Source of the DNA: Clostridiales bacterium
GTDB taxonomy: Bacteria > Bacillota > Clostridia > Saccharofermentanales > Saccharofermentanaceae
Assembly: GCA_017509245.1 (NCBI GenBank)
Contig: JAFWQC010000035.1
Span: 19,220-83,219, forward strand
Direction: 5' to 3'
Length of the DNA stretch: 64,000 bases
This document shows positions 9,389 through 19,757 of the stretch, one piece after another (position 1 is the first letter of the stretch; the number at the start of each line of letters is the position of its first letter). The position numbers were made by a program, and so were the translations under genes. Under the pieces are notes generated by a model that worked only from the letters and a program-made list of their open reading frames with translations, was not told the origin of the DNA and searched no databases.

Positions 9389-10348
9389 CTACATTATCGG
9401 ATTACCGACAGTAAAATTGTGCGCGCAGTCTCTTGCCTGAAGGCGCTTTCCGCCGGGCTGCTGCAGTTCTTTTACTTTAAGGAATCCCTTGCCGCACTTA
9501 ACTATAAGATTCTCACCCTTTGCTTTAACGACCGTTCCGGGCTCTGTTTCCATGAACTCAGCGGGGACCACGGTCTCATCTTCAACAACCTCAGAATCAA
9601 GCACCTTAAGCTTGTTCTCACCCTTCATCAAAAAGGCACCGGGCCAAGCGCTCAATGCCCTTACCCTGTTATGGATATCCTTGGCATCCTGGTCCCATGT
9701 AAATTCACCCTCTTCAGGTCTTATGGGAGGACAGCTTGTGGCCAGAGAATCGTCCTGCTTAACTGATGTGAGATTACCTTTGACCCACTCATCGATGATC
9801 TGCGGGAGTTTTGCAGCACTTGCCTCAGCAAGCCTGTTCATTAAGCTCTCGGTATGCTCGTTGGGATCAATGACAACTTCGATCTTGTCGATTATGTCTC
9901 CCGTATCCATTCCGACATCCATCTTCATGAAGGTGATGCCGGTAACACTGTCACCTTCTAAGATCGCGCGCTGAACGGGAGCAGAGCCTCTTCTTGCAGG
10001 AAGAAGGCTTCCGTGACAGTTGATACAGCCGAATTCAGGAAGATCCAGAACAGCCTTAGGTAAGATCTTGCCGTAAGCCGCAGTAACGATAAGGCCTGCT
10101 TCGTATGAAGAAAGCTTTTCGAGCGCTTCGTCAGATCTTAAAGTATCAGGCTGATAAACTTCAATGCCGTTCTCCTGAGCCAGGACCTTAACCGGGGGTG
10201 CTGTAAGGATGTGCTTGCGTCCGACAGGCTTATCAGGCTGGCACAGAGCCAGTACTACATTAAAGCCTTCATCTATTAACGCCTTGAGGTTCGTCGCTGC
10301 AAACTCAGGCGTTCCCATGAATATTATCTTAAGTTCACGCCTGTCCAT
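9389..10348 (-). CDS. fmt: methionyl-tRNA formyltransferase
   Basis: Formylates initiator Met-tRNA using 10-formyl-tetrahydrofolate. Motifs are MGTPEFA at the N-terminus, the catalytic HGSLLPARRGSAP loop (Asn-His region CINCHGS) and TGITFMKMDVGMDTGDI, followed by the C-terminal OB domain. ATG at 10348 gives 319 residues, starts MDRRELKIIFMGTPEF and has GAGGA 8 nt upstream; a 19-residue longer frame would intrude into def and has no ribosome site. Confidence 0.95.
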   Translation of the reverse strand: MDRRELKIIFMGTPEFAATNLKALIDEGFNVVLALCQPDKPVGRKHILTAPPVKVLAQENGIEVYQPDTLRSDEALEKLSSYEAGLIVTAAYGKILPKAVLDLPEFGCINCHGSLLPARRGSAPVQRAILEGDSVTGITFMKMDVGMDTGDIIDKIEVVIDPNEHTESLMNRLAEASAAKLPQIIDEWVKGNLTSVKQDDSLATSCPPIRPEEGEFTWDQDAKDIHNRVRALSAWPGAFLMKGENKLKVLDSEVVEDETVVPAEFMETEPGTVVKAKGENLIVKCGKGFLKVKELQQPGGKRLQARDCAHNFTVGNPIM

Positions 10349-10352
10349 ATTA

Positions 10353-10835
10353 TCAGTCCTCAACATCAGCCGTGTTATAGATCTTTCCATCAACAGATTT
10401 ATCAATAAAGAGAATGCCGTTCAGGTGGTCATTCTCGTGGCAGATACATCTTGCAAGAAGGTCATCTGCCTCAAGTTCGAACTCCTCGCCGTTTCTGTTA
10501 AGAGCCTTGACCTTGATATGCTGCGGTCTTTCAACCTCGCAGGTCTTGCCGGGAACCGAAAGGCAGCCCTCATTATCGGTCTGTGATCCGGATGTCTCAA
10601 TGATCTCAGGATTGATGAATTCAATAAGTCCGTGCTCATCGCCGACATCAACGATAAATACTCTTCTTAAGACACCGACCTGGGGAGCAGCTATACCGAT
10701 GCCTCTTCCCTCAAAATACATAGTGTCAGCCATGTCGTCCAACAGCTTAATGATCCTCGGCGTGATCTCATCAACTGGCCTCGAGGTCTTTCTAAGCAGC
10801 GGATCGCCCTCTATAACTAAATTTCTTAAAGCCAT
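10353..10835 (-). CDS. def: peptide deformylase
   Basis: Removes the formyl group from nascent proteins, the step complementary to Fmt, whose gene begins 4 nt downstream. The 160-residue metalloenzyme shows the three family motifs: GIGIAAPQVG (45-54), EGCLSVPG with metal ligand Cys91, and CHENDHLNG with His133, Glu134 and His137. It is the first gene of the operon here and has its own promoter; priA, which precedes def in Bacillus, is absent from this position. Confidence 0.96.
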   Translation of the reverse strand: MALRNLVIEGDPLLRKTSRPVDEITPRIIKLLDDMADTMYFEGRGIGIAAPQVGVLRRVFIVDVGDEHGLIEFINPEIIETSGSQTDNEGCLSVPGKTCEVERPQHIKVKALNRNGEEFELEADDLLARCICHENDHLNGILFIDKSVDGKIYNTADVED

Positions 10836-10868
10836 CTTGTGGCCTCCAATCCATATTTTTCCTCATAT

Positions 10869-10896
10869 ATTATAAATTATTATATAACACAAACAA
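10869..10896 (-). promoter_or_regulatory. promoter of the def-thiN operon
   Basis: On the minus strand TTGTTT (10891-10896) and TATAAT (10869-10874) are 16 nt apart, about 35 nt before the def start. The -35 box overlaps the tail of the ahcY terminator. Confidence 0.55.
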
Positions 10897-10921
10897 GTGC
10901 CGAAGATTTACTCCGGCACTT
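10895..10921 (-). terminator. probable terminator after ahcY
   Basis: AAGTGCCG and CGGCACTT form an 8-bp stem with an 11-nt loop, followed on the minus strand by a T-rich but interrupted tract (GTTTGTGTT). On the plus strand the hairpin is followed by CCTGTTTTT, so it might act in both directions. Confidence 0.55.
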
Positions 10922-10952
10922 CCTGTTTTTAGTCTGAATTGTCTAAAGAATA

Positions 10953-12212
10953 TCAGAGATCCCAGGAGCTGATATATTTCTTCTGTTCTTCCGTCAGCTT
11001 GTCGATCGAGATGCCCTTTGTGTCAAGCAGGATCTCGGCGACGCGGTTATCAATGACTTCGGGAGTCTGATATACGTCGATGGGCAGGCGTTCAGTATTG
11101 TTGGCGATGTACATCGCAGACTGCGCCTGGAGAGCAAAGCTCATGTCCATGATCTCGACAGGGTGACCGTCGCCTGAAGCAAGGTTTACAAGCCTTCCTT
11201 CGGCAATTACTGCAACAGTCTTACCGCTCTTTAATGTATAACCGATGATATTATTGCGGAGCTCATTCTTCTCGACGCAGATCTCTTTAAGATCCTTTAC
11301 GGAAACCTCACAGTCGAAGTGGCCGGCATTGCAGCAGACCGCGCCGTCCTTCATTGCCTCGAAATGTCTTGCAACGATTACGTCCTTGCAGCCTGTGACT
11401 GTGACGAAGAAGTCGCCCAAAGGAGCAGCCTCATCCATTGTCATTACCTGATAGCCTTCCATAATGGCTTCGCAAGCCTTAACAGGGTCGATCTCCGTTA
11501 CGATGACCTTTGCGCCAAGGCCCTTTGCCCTCATGGCAACGCCCCTGCCGCACATACCGTAACCTGCTACGACAACAGTCTTTCCTGCAACGACAAGGTT
11601 TGTCGTAGCCATTATGGCTGTCCATACGGATTGACCTGTTCCGAATCTGTTATCGAAAAGATGCTTGCATCTGGCGTCATTTACGGCGATAACGGGATAA
11701 AGGAGCTTGTTCTCGCCCTTCAGGATCTCAAGTCTGTGGACACCTGTGGTTGTCTCTTCACAGCCACCCTTTACGTTAGCTGCAAGGTCCTTAAGTTCGG
11801 AATGGAGCAGCAAAGCGAAATCGCCGCCGTCGTCGATAACGATGTCAGGCTTAAAACTAAGCGCTTTCCTTAATCTGTTCCAGTATTCCTCCTCACCGTC
11901 GCCGTGGACCGCATAGACGTTCATTATGTCCATTGACGCAAGGGCTGCAGCGACATCGTCCTGAGTGGATAAAGGATTGCATCCCGTAAGAGCAACTTCT
12001 GCACCGCCTCTTGCAAGAGCTCTCGCAAGGCAGGCAGTCTTGGCTTCAACATGAACGGAAACAGAGATCTTAAGCCCTGCAAACGGCTGTCTCTGAATAA
12101 GCTCGCTCTCGATCGCTCTTAATACCGGCATGTTGCGGTATGCCCATTCGATCTTCTTGATACCGGAAGGAGCAAGTTCAATGTCTTTTACTTCGCAGTT
12201 ATACTTTCCCAT
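10953..12212 (-). CDS. ahcY: S-adenosylhomocysteine hydrolase
   Basis: Splits S-adenosylhomocysteine into adenosine and homocysteine in the methyl cycle, using bound NAD. The 419-residue protein has HVEAKTACLARAL and GCNPLSTQDD in the substrate domain, the NAD-binding GYGMCGRGVA, CNAGHFD and the C-terminal GRLVNLASGDGHP. The length matches the shorter bacterial/archaeal form. It follows a purine nucleoside phosphorylase gene by 12 nt; the latter could take over the purine nucleoside released, a plausible shared salvage role. Confidence 0.95.
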   Translation of the reverse strand: MGKYNCEVKDIELAPSGIKKIEWAYRNMPVLRAIESELIQRQPFAGLKISVSVHVEAKTACLARALARGGAEVALTGCNPLSTQDDVAAALASMDIMNVYAVHGDGEEEYWNRLRKALSFKPDIVIDDGGDFALLLHSELKDLAANVKGGCEETTTGVHRLEILKGENKLLYPVIAVNDARCKHLFDNRFGTGQSVWTAIMATTNLVVAGKTVVVAGYGMCGRGVAMRAKGLGAKVIVTEIDPVKACEAIMEGYQVMTMDEAAPLGDFFVTVTGCKDVIVARHFEAMKDGAVCCNAGHFDCEVSVKDLKEICVEKNELRNNIIGYTLKSGKTVAVIAEGRLVNLASGDGHPVEIMDMSFALQAQSAMYIANNTERLPIDVYQTPEVIDNRVAEILLDTKGISIDKLTEEQKKYISSWDL

Positions 12213-12224
12213 TATCTGTTCCTC

Positions 12225-13070
12225 TCAAACTTCAAGTCTGTTAACAAATTCTTTTACCAGAGCGCAGCTGTTCTCTGACGCCAATGCAGCATTATCAAGG
12301 ACTTCCTGCTCTGACAGCGGATTTCCGGAGATGCCTGCAGCCATATTGGTTATGCATGACATTGCAGCAACTCTTATTCCCATGTGTGAAGCTGCGATCG
12401 CCTCAGGAACTGTGGACATACCGACACAGTCAGCACCCATAACCCTCAATGCTCTTATCTCAGCGGGAGTCTCATACTGGGGGCCCTTAGAATAAGCGTA
12501 AACACCCCTGCTGATCCTGATATTGAGATCTCTTGCACTATTAACAAGAATATCGGTAAGTTCAGGATCGTATACATGGCACTGATCAGGGAACCTTGTG
12601 CCGAATTCAGCTATATTGGGACCTCTTAAGACCGGATCGGCATTAAATGAGATATGGTCAGTGATTGCAACCAGTTCCGGCACTTTCATGTCAAGATTGA
12701 TGCCGCCCGAAGCATTTGTAAGAAGAAGCGCCTTAACTCCGAGTCTTCCCATTACTCTTACATAGAAAGTAACTGTCTCCATCGGATAACCTTCGTAATA
12801 GTGGAACCTGCCGTTCATCATGAAGACAGGCTTGCCCGAAAGCCTTCCAACCAGGAGCGAACCCTTATGGCCGGGCGCCGTGGAAACAGGGAATCCGGGA
12901 ATGTCCTTATAGGGGATCTCAATGGCCTCCTCTGCCATTTTCGAGAGCGGACCCAACCCGGAACCCAAAACGATGCAAACTGACGGTAACTCACGGTCAG
13001 ACAAAACGCTCCTGATATAATCAGCAGCGCCGTCAACACGTTTTATAAATTCTGTTATATCTGTAATCAT
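12225..13070 (-). CDS. purine nucleoside phosphorylase (type I, inosine/guanosine class)
   Basis: Phosphorolyses purine nucleosides to base and ribose 1-phosphate. Family landmarks include GSGLGPL, PGHKG, HYYEGYP, TNASGGIN, the ALRVMGADCVGMSTVPE block and C-terminal MAAGISG. The start is uncertain. ATG at 13070 gives a sensible N-terminus but has no Shine-Dalgarno sequence, and a TATAAT ends 6 nt before it, so the message might be leaderless. A GGGAGG lies about 44 nt upstream but is not followed by a usable in-frame start. Confidence 0.9.
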   Translation of the reverse strand: MITDITEFIKRVDGAADYIRSVLSDRELPSVCIVLGSGLGPLSKMAEEAIEIPYKDIPGFPVSTAPGHKGSLLVGRLSGKPVFMMNGRFHYYEGYPMETVTFYVRVMGRLGVKALLLTNASGGINLDMKVPELVAITDHISFNADPVLRGPNIAEFGTRFPDQCHVYDPELTDILVNSARDLNIRISRGVYAYSKGPQYETPAEIRALRVMGADCVGMSTVPEAIAASHMGIRVAAMSCITNMAAGISGNPLSEQEVLDNAALASENSCALVKEFVNRLEV

Positions 13071-13134
13071 GGAACAATTATATATTTTTGTTTCAATTCT
13101 GGCTATCGAAAATACCTCCCGCCCAACCTCGGAT

Positions 13135-13216
13135 TGCAAAAACATTGCAGAATCTGCACTAATTCTCCAATATCACCACAAAATGCAAAAACAGTGCAGA
13201 ATCTGCACTGTTTTAA
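13135..13216. repeat. two copies of a palindromic hairpin element (secA terminator)
   Basis: Two 26-nt copies (13135-13160 and 13184-13209), starting TGCAAAAACA and ending TCTGCACT, match at 25 of 26 bases and are 49 nt apart. The second contains a near-perfect palindrome, AAAACAGTGCAGA-A-TCTGCACTGTTTT, which on the minus strand ends in a T run and can serve as the secA terminator. The first copy has one palindrome mismatch and may be a back-up. Confidence 0.7.
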
Positions 13217-13289
13217 GCAATTTCAGAGCAATGTGAAGTCAAAATCCGAACGGGGTTTTGAGACACCGCAAAATATAAAAGGACGTGTA

Positions 13290-16085
<2,796 letters not shown>

Positions 16086-16095
16086 TTTTTACCCT

Positions 16096-16524
16096 TTACT
16101 GTCTCTCTTCTTTATTTTTCTCGGAAGCTTCCTTGAGTCTGTTAAGCGCCGTTCTGTATCCACCCTCAGGATTAACATAGCAATTCTTGACTCTGGAAAT
16201 AGTCGTGGAACTGACCTTTGTTGATGATCTGGCCTTTCCACGTGCCCTTCCGTTTGATTTCTTGCCTGTTTCAGCCGATTTACCGGCGTCAGTCTCTTCT
16301 GCAGGTGAGATCTCTTTTATGATCTCTTCATAGCTCTTGCCCTGCTCGATCCTCCTCACTATCTGCCAGCGGTGAAGGAAAGAATGCAGCTCATTAATTG
16401 AGCAGAGATCACATAAGAACTTGTGCATTTCACAGCTGTCCTTCATGGTCAGCATAGCGTTATAGAGATCCGTTAATTCCTCCAGTTCACTGTCTGTAAA
16501 ATGTGAGTCCTTAATCCCGTCCAT
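16096..16524 (-). CDS. YerC/TrpR-like DNA-binding protein with an insert
   Basis: The 142-residue protein aligns with the YerC/YecD branch of the TrpR superfamily: FLCDLCSINELHSFLHRWQIVRRIEQGKSYEEI (residues 36-68) and SSTTISRVKNCYVNPEGGYRTAL (105-127) are the two halves of the helix-turn-helix region. Between them lies a polar, Lys/Gly/Ser-rich insert (about 73-104) that normal family members lack. The regulated genes are unknown. It directly precedes secA and follows a small membrane protein gene, so it may be co-transcribed with secA. Confidence 0.75.
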   Translation of the reverse strand: MDGIKDSHFTDSELEELTDLYNAMLTMKDSCEMHKFLCDLCSINELHSFLHRWQIVRRIEQGKSYEEIIKEISPAEETDAGKSAETGKKSNGRARGKARSSTKVSSTTISRVKNCYVNPEGGYRTALNRLKEASEKNKEERQ

Positions 16525-16557
16525 CTTGCCACCTGTTCCTAATACTTATCCCCGCTA

Positions 16558-16791
16558 TCAGGATACGACTTCCGTAAGATATTCCCAGATAGGTGCCGCA
16601 TATCCCATGTAAACCGCAACAAAGACTACGGTTATAAAAAGAATGACCAGGATACCCAGGAGCAATCTGGAAAAGATAAGATTGGTCTTAGCCTTTCTTA
16701 AGGAATCTCCAATAGAAAGAGACGCAGTCTTGTCAGTGTTTATCTTAGAATTAGCCAGACTCGGGCGTCTAACGCTGTTATCATGTCTCAA
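16558..16791 (-). CDS. small single-pass membrane protein, unknown
   Basis: A 77-residue protein with a polar N-terminal half and one strong membrane helix (LLLGILVILFITVVFVAVY, near residues 43-61). I do not recognise a family. TTG at 16791 is chosen because GGAGG lies 8 nt upstream; the upstream in-frame ATG codon at 16830 has no ribosome site and would add 13 residues. It is followed 33 nt later by the YerC-like gene. Confidence 0.6.
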   Translation of the reverse strand: MRHDNSVRRPSLANSKINTDKTASLSIGDSLRKAKTNLIFSRLLLGILVILFITVVFVAVYMGYAAPIWEYLTEVVS

Positions 16792-16867
16792 GTCAGTTAC
16801 CTCCAAACATACCCATACATAATAGCGCATTATTAATTATAATACAATAAAGGCGGAAATATGGAGG

Positions 16868-17878
16868 TCAGCCCGTGTACCGCTCCGAGGTGGCACACTC
16901 GCAGATATCGAGTATTACGCCCTGAACAAAGGCATATCCCTTAAGCTCCTCGACGGCCGCTTTTGATACTTCACCTGAGTTCTCAGGTATTATAACAGTA
17001 AGATGCCTGGAATCTATATGGTCAACACTGTATGTGTTCCCGTTTATTACGGCAGACTGAGGCTCGAAGCGGCTCAGATCCTTAATATCGTCCCTGATCT
17101 TCTTCTGAACATTTGATATGTCCTGATAGTATGGCGAAGTCAGGTCAATGCTTCTTATCGCTGTGATCTCGCCCCCGTCGACCTTGTCAATAACGGGAAA
17201 TGTTTTCGGGAGGTTCGCGCCATAACGGTCTCTGAAGGCTTCTCCCCTGTCAAAATTGCTCAGGGACCAGATATTATCCTTCTCTTCATCTTTTTTCGCA
17301 GCCTCCTCATCCCGGAGCATCAGGACAGGATCGCCGTAAAGCGGGATCACAGAATATATGCTGCGGGTCTTCACTCCCGCAAGCGTTACGACGGAATACT
17401 CGGTCGTAACCTCGATTATGTGATGATCGTCACTTATCCGGAAAAATACATCTATCCGTTCAGGCGCGAAAAAGTCCGATCCGCCGTTCCGCTCAATAAA
17501 CGCTTCTCTTATCTGATCTTCCATGGTTCGCGAAAATATGCCCTGAAGAATGAGTTCTTTTAAGTTGTGACCCGTGGCATCATCAGCACCAAGCCCGACC
17601 GAGACCGCCTTTGACACGGCTTCAGCCCCCTTTGTGCTGCCGATCCCGAGATCCGGAAAGGCATTTACGGCAGCAGACATAAGATCCGTTGCGGGGACAG
17701 ACACAGGATACAAAAGCGACATCTTCTCGCATGTCTGCTCGCATGCACGCCTCATGATGATGTCCGTCCGGTAGTAGTTAATTGCACTTACCACAGAGGC
17801 AATGAACACCAGCGTAATCGTAAAAGCTATAGCTGCTTCTATTGTCACATGTCCTTTTTTACTGTTTTTTCCTGTCAT
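16868..17878 (-). CDS. TadE-like pseudopilin-type protein
   Basis: A 336-residue protein whose N-terminus (KKGHVTIEAAIAFTITLVFIASVVSAINYYR) is the TadE-like pattern: short basic head, Gly-x-x-Thr-x-Glu and one membrane helix (about 11-31). The rest is predicted to be outside the membrane. TadE-family minor pilins belong to Flp/Tad pili or related surface assemblies. It overlaps the upstream DUF5702-like gene by 4 nt. No TadA ATPase, TadB/C or prepilin peptidase gene is in the window, so the rest of any pilus is elsewhere or absent. Confidence 0.65.
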   Translation of the reverse strand: MTGKNSKKGHVTIEAAIAFTITLVFIASVVSAINYYRTDIIMRRACEQTCEKMSLLYPVSVPATDLMSAAVNAFPDLGIGSTKGAEAVSKAVSVGLGADDATGHNLKELILQGIFSRTMEDQIREAFIERNGGSDFFAPERIDVFFRISDDHHIIEVTTEYSVVTLAGVKTRSIYSVIPLYGDPVLMLRDEEAAKKDEEKDNIWSLSNFDRGEAFRDRYGANLPKTFPVIDKVDGGEITAIRSIDLTSPYYQDISNVQKKIRDDIKDLSRFEPQSAVINGNTYSVDHIDSRHLTVIIPENSGEVSKAAVEELKGYAFVQGVILDICECATSERYTG

Positions 17879-19251
17879 GTTATTACCTCACCGGCATCGT
17901 ACAGAGCATAGGATCTATCAACCGAATACGTACTGCCTTTGAAATCCGCCTCAAGCTTCAAGCCCTTATATAGAGTCCCGTAATCTCTGGTAAGCACCTC
18001 AAGACTTCTGGAAAGAAGCTTATCCATGGGAGTGCAAAGGCTGTAAAGATACAGGAAATCCCTGTAATTCATGGTTATCATCTTCTGGCCTTCGTATTCA
18101 AAGATCACTGCTCTGCCGCCTCCTAAGACCGTTAAAAGATCTTTCAGCGCCTGTACAGTCGCTATGTAGAACGTAAGGCCAACTGCAATGAGCTTCGGGT
18201 TGATCTGCACCGCACCTTCGGTCAGTGCTGCAATTACCATTGAGATGACCTCAGCTATCGCTTCCACGGTATTCCGGAACTTCTCGTTTGCAAAATCCTT
18301 GAGCATATTGGCGCAGATAAGGATATTAGCCGTAATGAATTCAAGTTCCATGACGCCGGCGGTATTATGTCCGGTGATCAGATACTCGCTGTCTGAATGC
18401 TTATCCTTATGTATGGCCTTAAACTCAGTGCCGTTTATGGTCGCATCACCTTTGGGCTTTATCCAGCAGTCGAAGTTATATGCGCAGTAGTGGGCAACAA
18501 AGAACTTCTTAACGGCATCCGGCGAGTTATCCGATAAGAGGTCAACGGCGGACTCCAGACCCGATATGCTCTTAAGCAAAGAATCCCAGTTGGCAATATC
18601 TATGTCAATGTTAAGGCCAAAATCCCTGATAAATTCCTTATAATCATCCCTTATGGAGTCAAGACCTTCAGCTTCCTCAAGCACATCTTCGAGATTAATG
18701 AGTCCGCCCGCCTTACTGATGCATTCTTCAGCAGTCTCACTGCCCTTGATCATTTGTGACAGATAACCTGCTGCAGGACTTTGCATGAACTTCCCGACCT
18801 GACTGAAGATACCTCTCTTGTCCATTTCTATCAGAAGATCCGAATACCCTTCAACGATTCCTTTGAATGCGATTCCGGAGCCCCTGTAAAAGTAATAGGA
18901 CGATATCGCTGTCTTAAGGTCTTCTGCCGTGAGAGTGTATCCTGATGACACATACAGTTCAGCCTTGGCATCAAGCCCGTTTATCTCCAGCGCTTTGTTA
19001 AAGCAATAGTCATCCACGTCATCTATAGAGAAAGCATATATGCCGTAAACATCGAACAGCTGTCTGTTATAGTCGCTTAAGACTGTATCGATCTCTGTTT
19101 TAAGCGCAGTATTTACGCTCAATGCATAATCGAGATTCCAGACATAGTTAAGAAATGTGCATTCAACAAGTATCAGTGCCGACAGGATTATCGCTAAAAA
19201 GATCGAAGAAGCACCGTGTCTGGTCTTTATGCTGTTCTTAATTCTCTTCAT
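17875..19251 (-). CDS. DUF5702-like membrane protein of a Tad-type locus
   Basis: After a basic head, RHGASSIFLAIILSALILVECTF forms one membrane helix (about residues 15-37). The following YALSVNTALKTEIDTVLSDYNRQLFDVYGIYAF resembles the start of DUF5702 proteins, which usually accompany TadE-like genes in Clostridia. The remainder is a long extracytoplasmic region with no known domain that I recognise; a second hydrophobic segment lies mid-to-late in the protein (ALTEGAVQINPKLIAVGLTFYIATVQ). ATG at 19251 follows GAGGAAAGC and overlaps the previous gene by 14 nt; a 11-residue longer frame lacks a ribosome site. Confidence 0.6.
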   Translation of the reverse strand: MKRIKNSIKTRHGASSIFLAIILSALILVECTFLNYVWNLDYALSVNTALKTEIDTVLSDYNRQLFDVYGIYAFSIDDVDDYCFNKALEINGLDAKAELYVSSGYTLTAEDLKTAISSYYFYRGSGIAFKGIVEGYSDLLIEMDKRGIFSQVGKFMQSPAAGYLSQMIKGSETAEECISKAGGLINLEDVLEEAEGLDSIRDDYKEFIRDFGLNIDIDIANWDSLLKSISGLESAVDLLSDNSPDAVKKFFVAHYCAYNFDCWIKPKGDATINGTEFKAIHKDKHSDSEYLITGHNTAGVMELEFITANILICANMLKDFANEKFRNTVEAIAEVISMVIAALTEGAVQINPKLIAVGLTFYIATVQALKDLLTVLGGGRAVIFEYEGQKMITMNYRDFLYLYSLCTPMDKLLSRSLEVLTRDYGTLYKGLKLEADFKGSTYSVDRSYALYDAGEVIT

Positions 19252-19540
19252 TGCTTTCCTCCTGTGAAAGATCGTAAATGGCACCGTAGACGATCCTGAA
19301 ATTATCAGAGATGCCGGTCAGGAACGTGCAGAGCCGTTCCGGAGAAGTGTCGTAACATACCGAGCCGTCAACATAGTTCCTGCACGCAAGATCTTTATCC
19401 ATCTCCATGAAGAACAGTTCATTGCCTCCCGCCTTTGCCTGGCCGAAGCTTTCCATAGCAACAGCCTCAGGTCCCGTTATCATGAACGCGAGAAGTATCA
19501 GTATCAAAGAAAAAGCTACAGAAGATTCAAGTGTGGACAT
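19238..19540 (-). CDS. small pseudopilin-like protein
   Basis: A 100-residue protein with an N-terminal STLESSVAFSLILILLAFMITGPEA segment: a Glu followed by a hydrophobic helix, as in TadE/pilin-type N-termini. Two Cys (53 and 62) may form a disulfide outside the cell. ATG at 19540 has a strong AAGGAGG 7 nt upstream. It is the first gene of a tight three-gene cluster with the DUF5702-like and TadE-like genes, which supports a role in the same surface structure. Confidence 0.55.
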   Translation of the reverse strand: MSTLESSVAFSLILILLAFMITGPEAVAMESFGQAKAGGNELFFMEMDKDLACRNYVDGSVCYDTSPERLCTFLTGISDNFRIVYGAIYDLSQEESNEEN

Positions 19541-19590
19541 ATCAGGCCTCCTTTTTTATCAAATATACAATCGCAAAGCCTTTGATATTC

Positions 19591-19627
19591 CATACAAAGT
19601 TCGACAAATTACGACAAAAACGACAAG
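19591..19627. repeat. CGACAA-type intergenic element, copy 1
   Basis: The plus strand reads CATACAAAG, then CGACAAAT, then a 16-nt block CGACAAAAACGACAAG. The same arrangement with a 2-nt longer spacer recurs at 35705-35743. Here it lies between the pheT terminator and the pseudopilin gene. Function unknown. Confidence 0.55.
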
Positions 19628-19653
19628 AAAAAACCGCCCGGGATTCCGGGCGG
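19628..19653 (-). terminator. Rho-independent terminator of pheS-pheT
   Basis: On the minus strand CCGCCCGG-AATC-CCGGGCGG forms an 8-bp GC-rich stem with a 4-nt loop followed by TTTTTT. It lies about 105 nt after the pheT stop. Confidence 0.93.
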
Positions 19654-19757
19654 TCATAAGCTTAAAAGCATTGATTTTATTAGGTTTTACAGACTTAACG
19701 TCTCTTGGGATCTCTTAATATACCTATTGATGGCATTTTCGAGAACGGCAAAGACGA

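Noticed and set aside
13071..13145. Upstream TTG/ATG start for the purine nucleoside phosphorylase
   Set aside because: The extra 25 residues run into the palindromic repeat and have no family similarity.
13135..13209. Spaced repeats as a CRISPR array
   Set aside because: Only two units, palindromic throughout, with no cas genes in the window.
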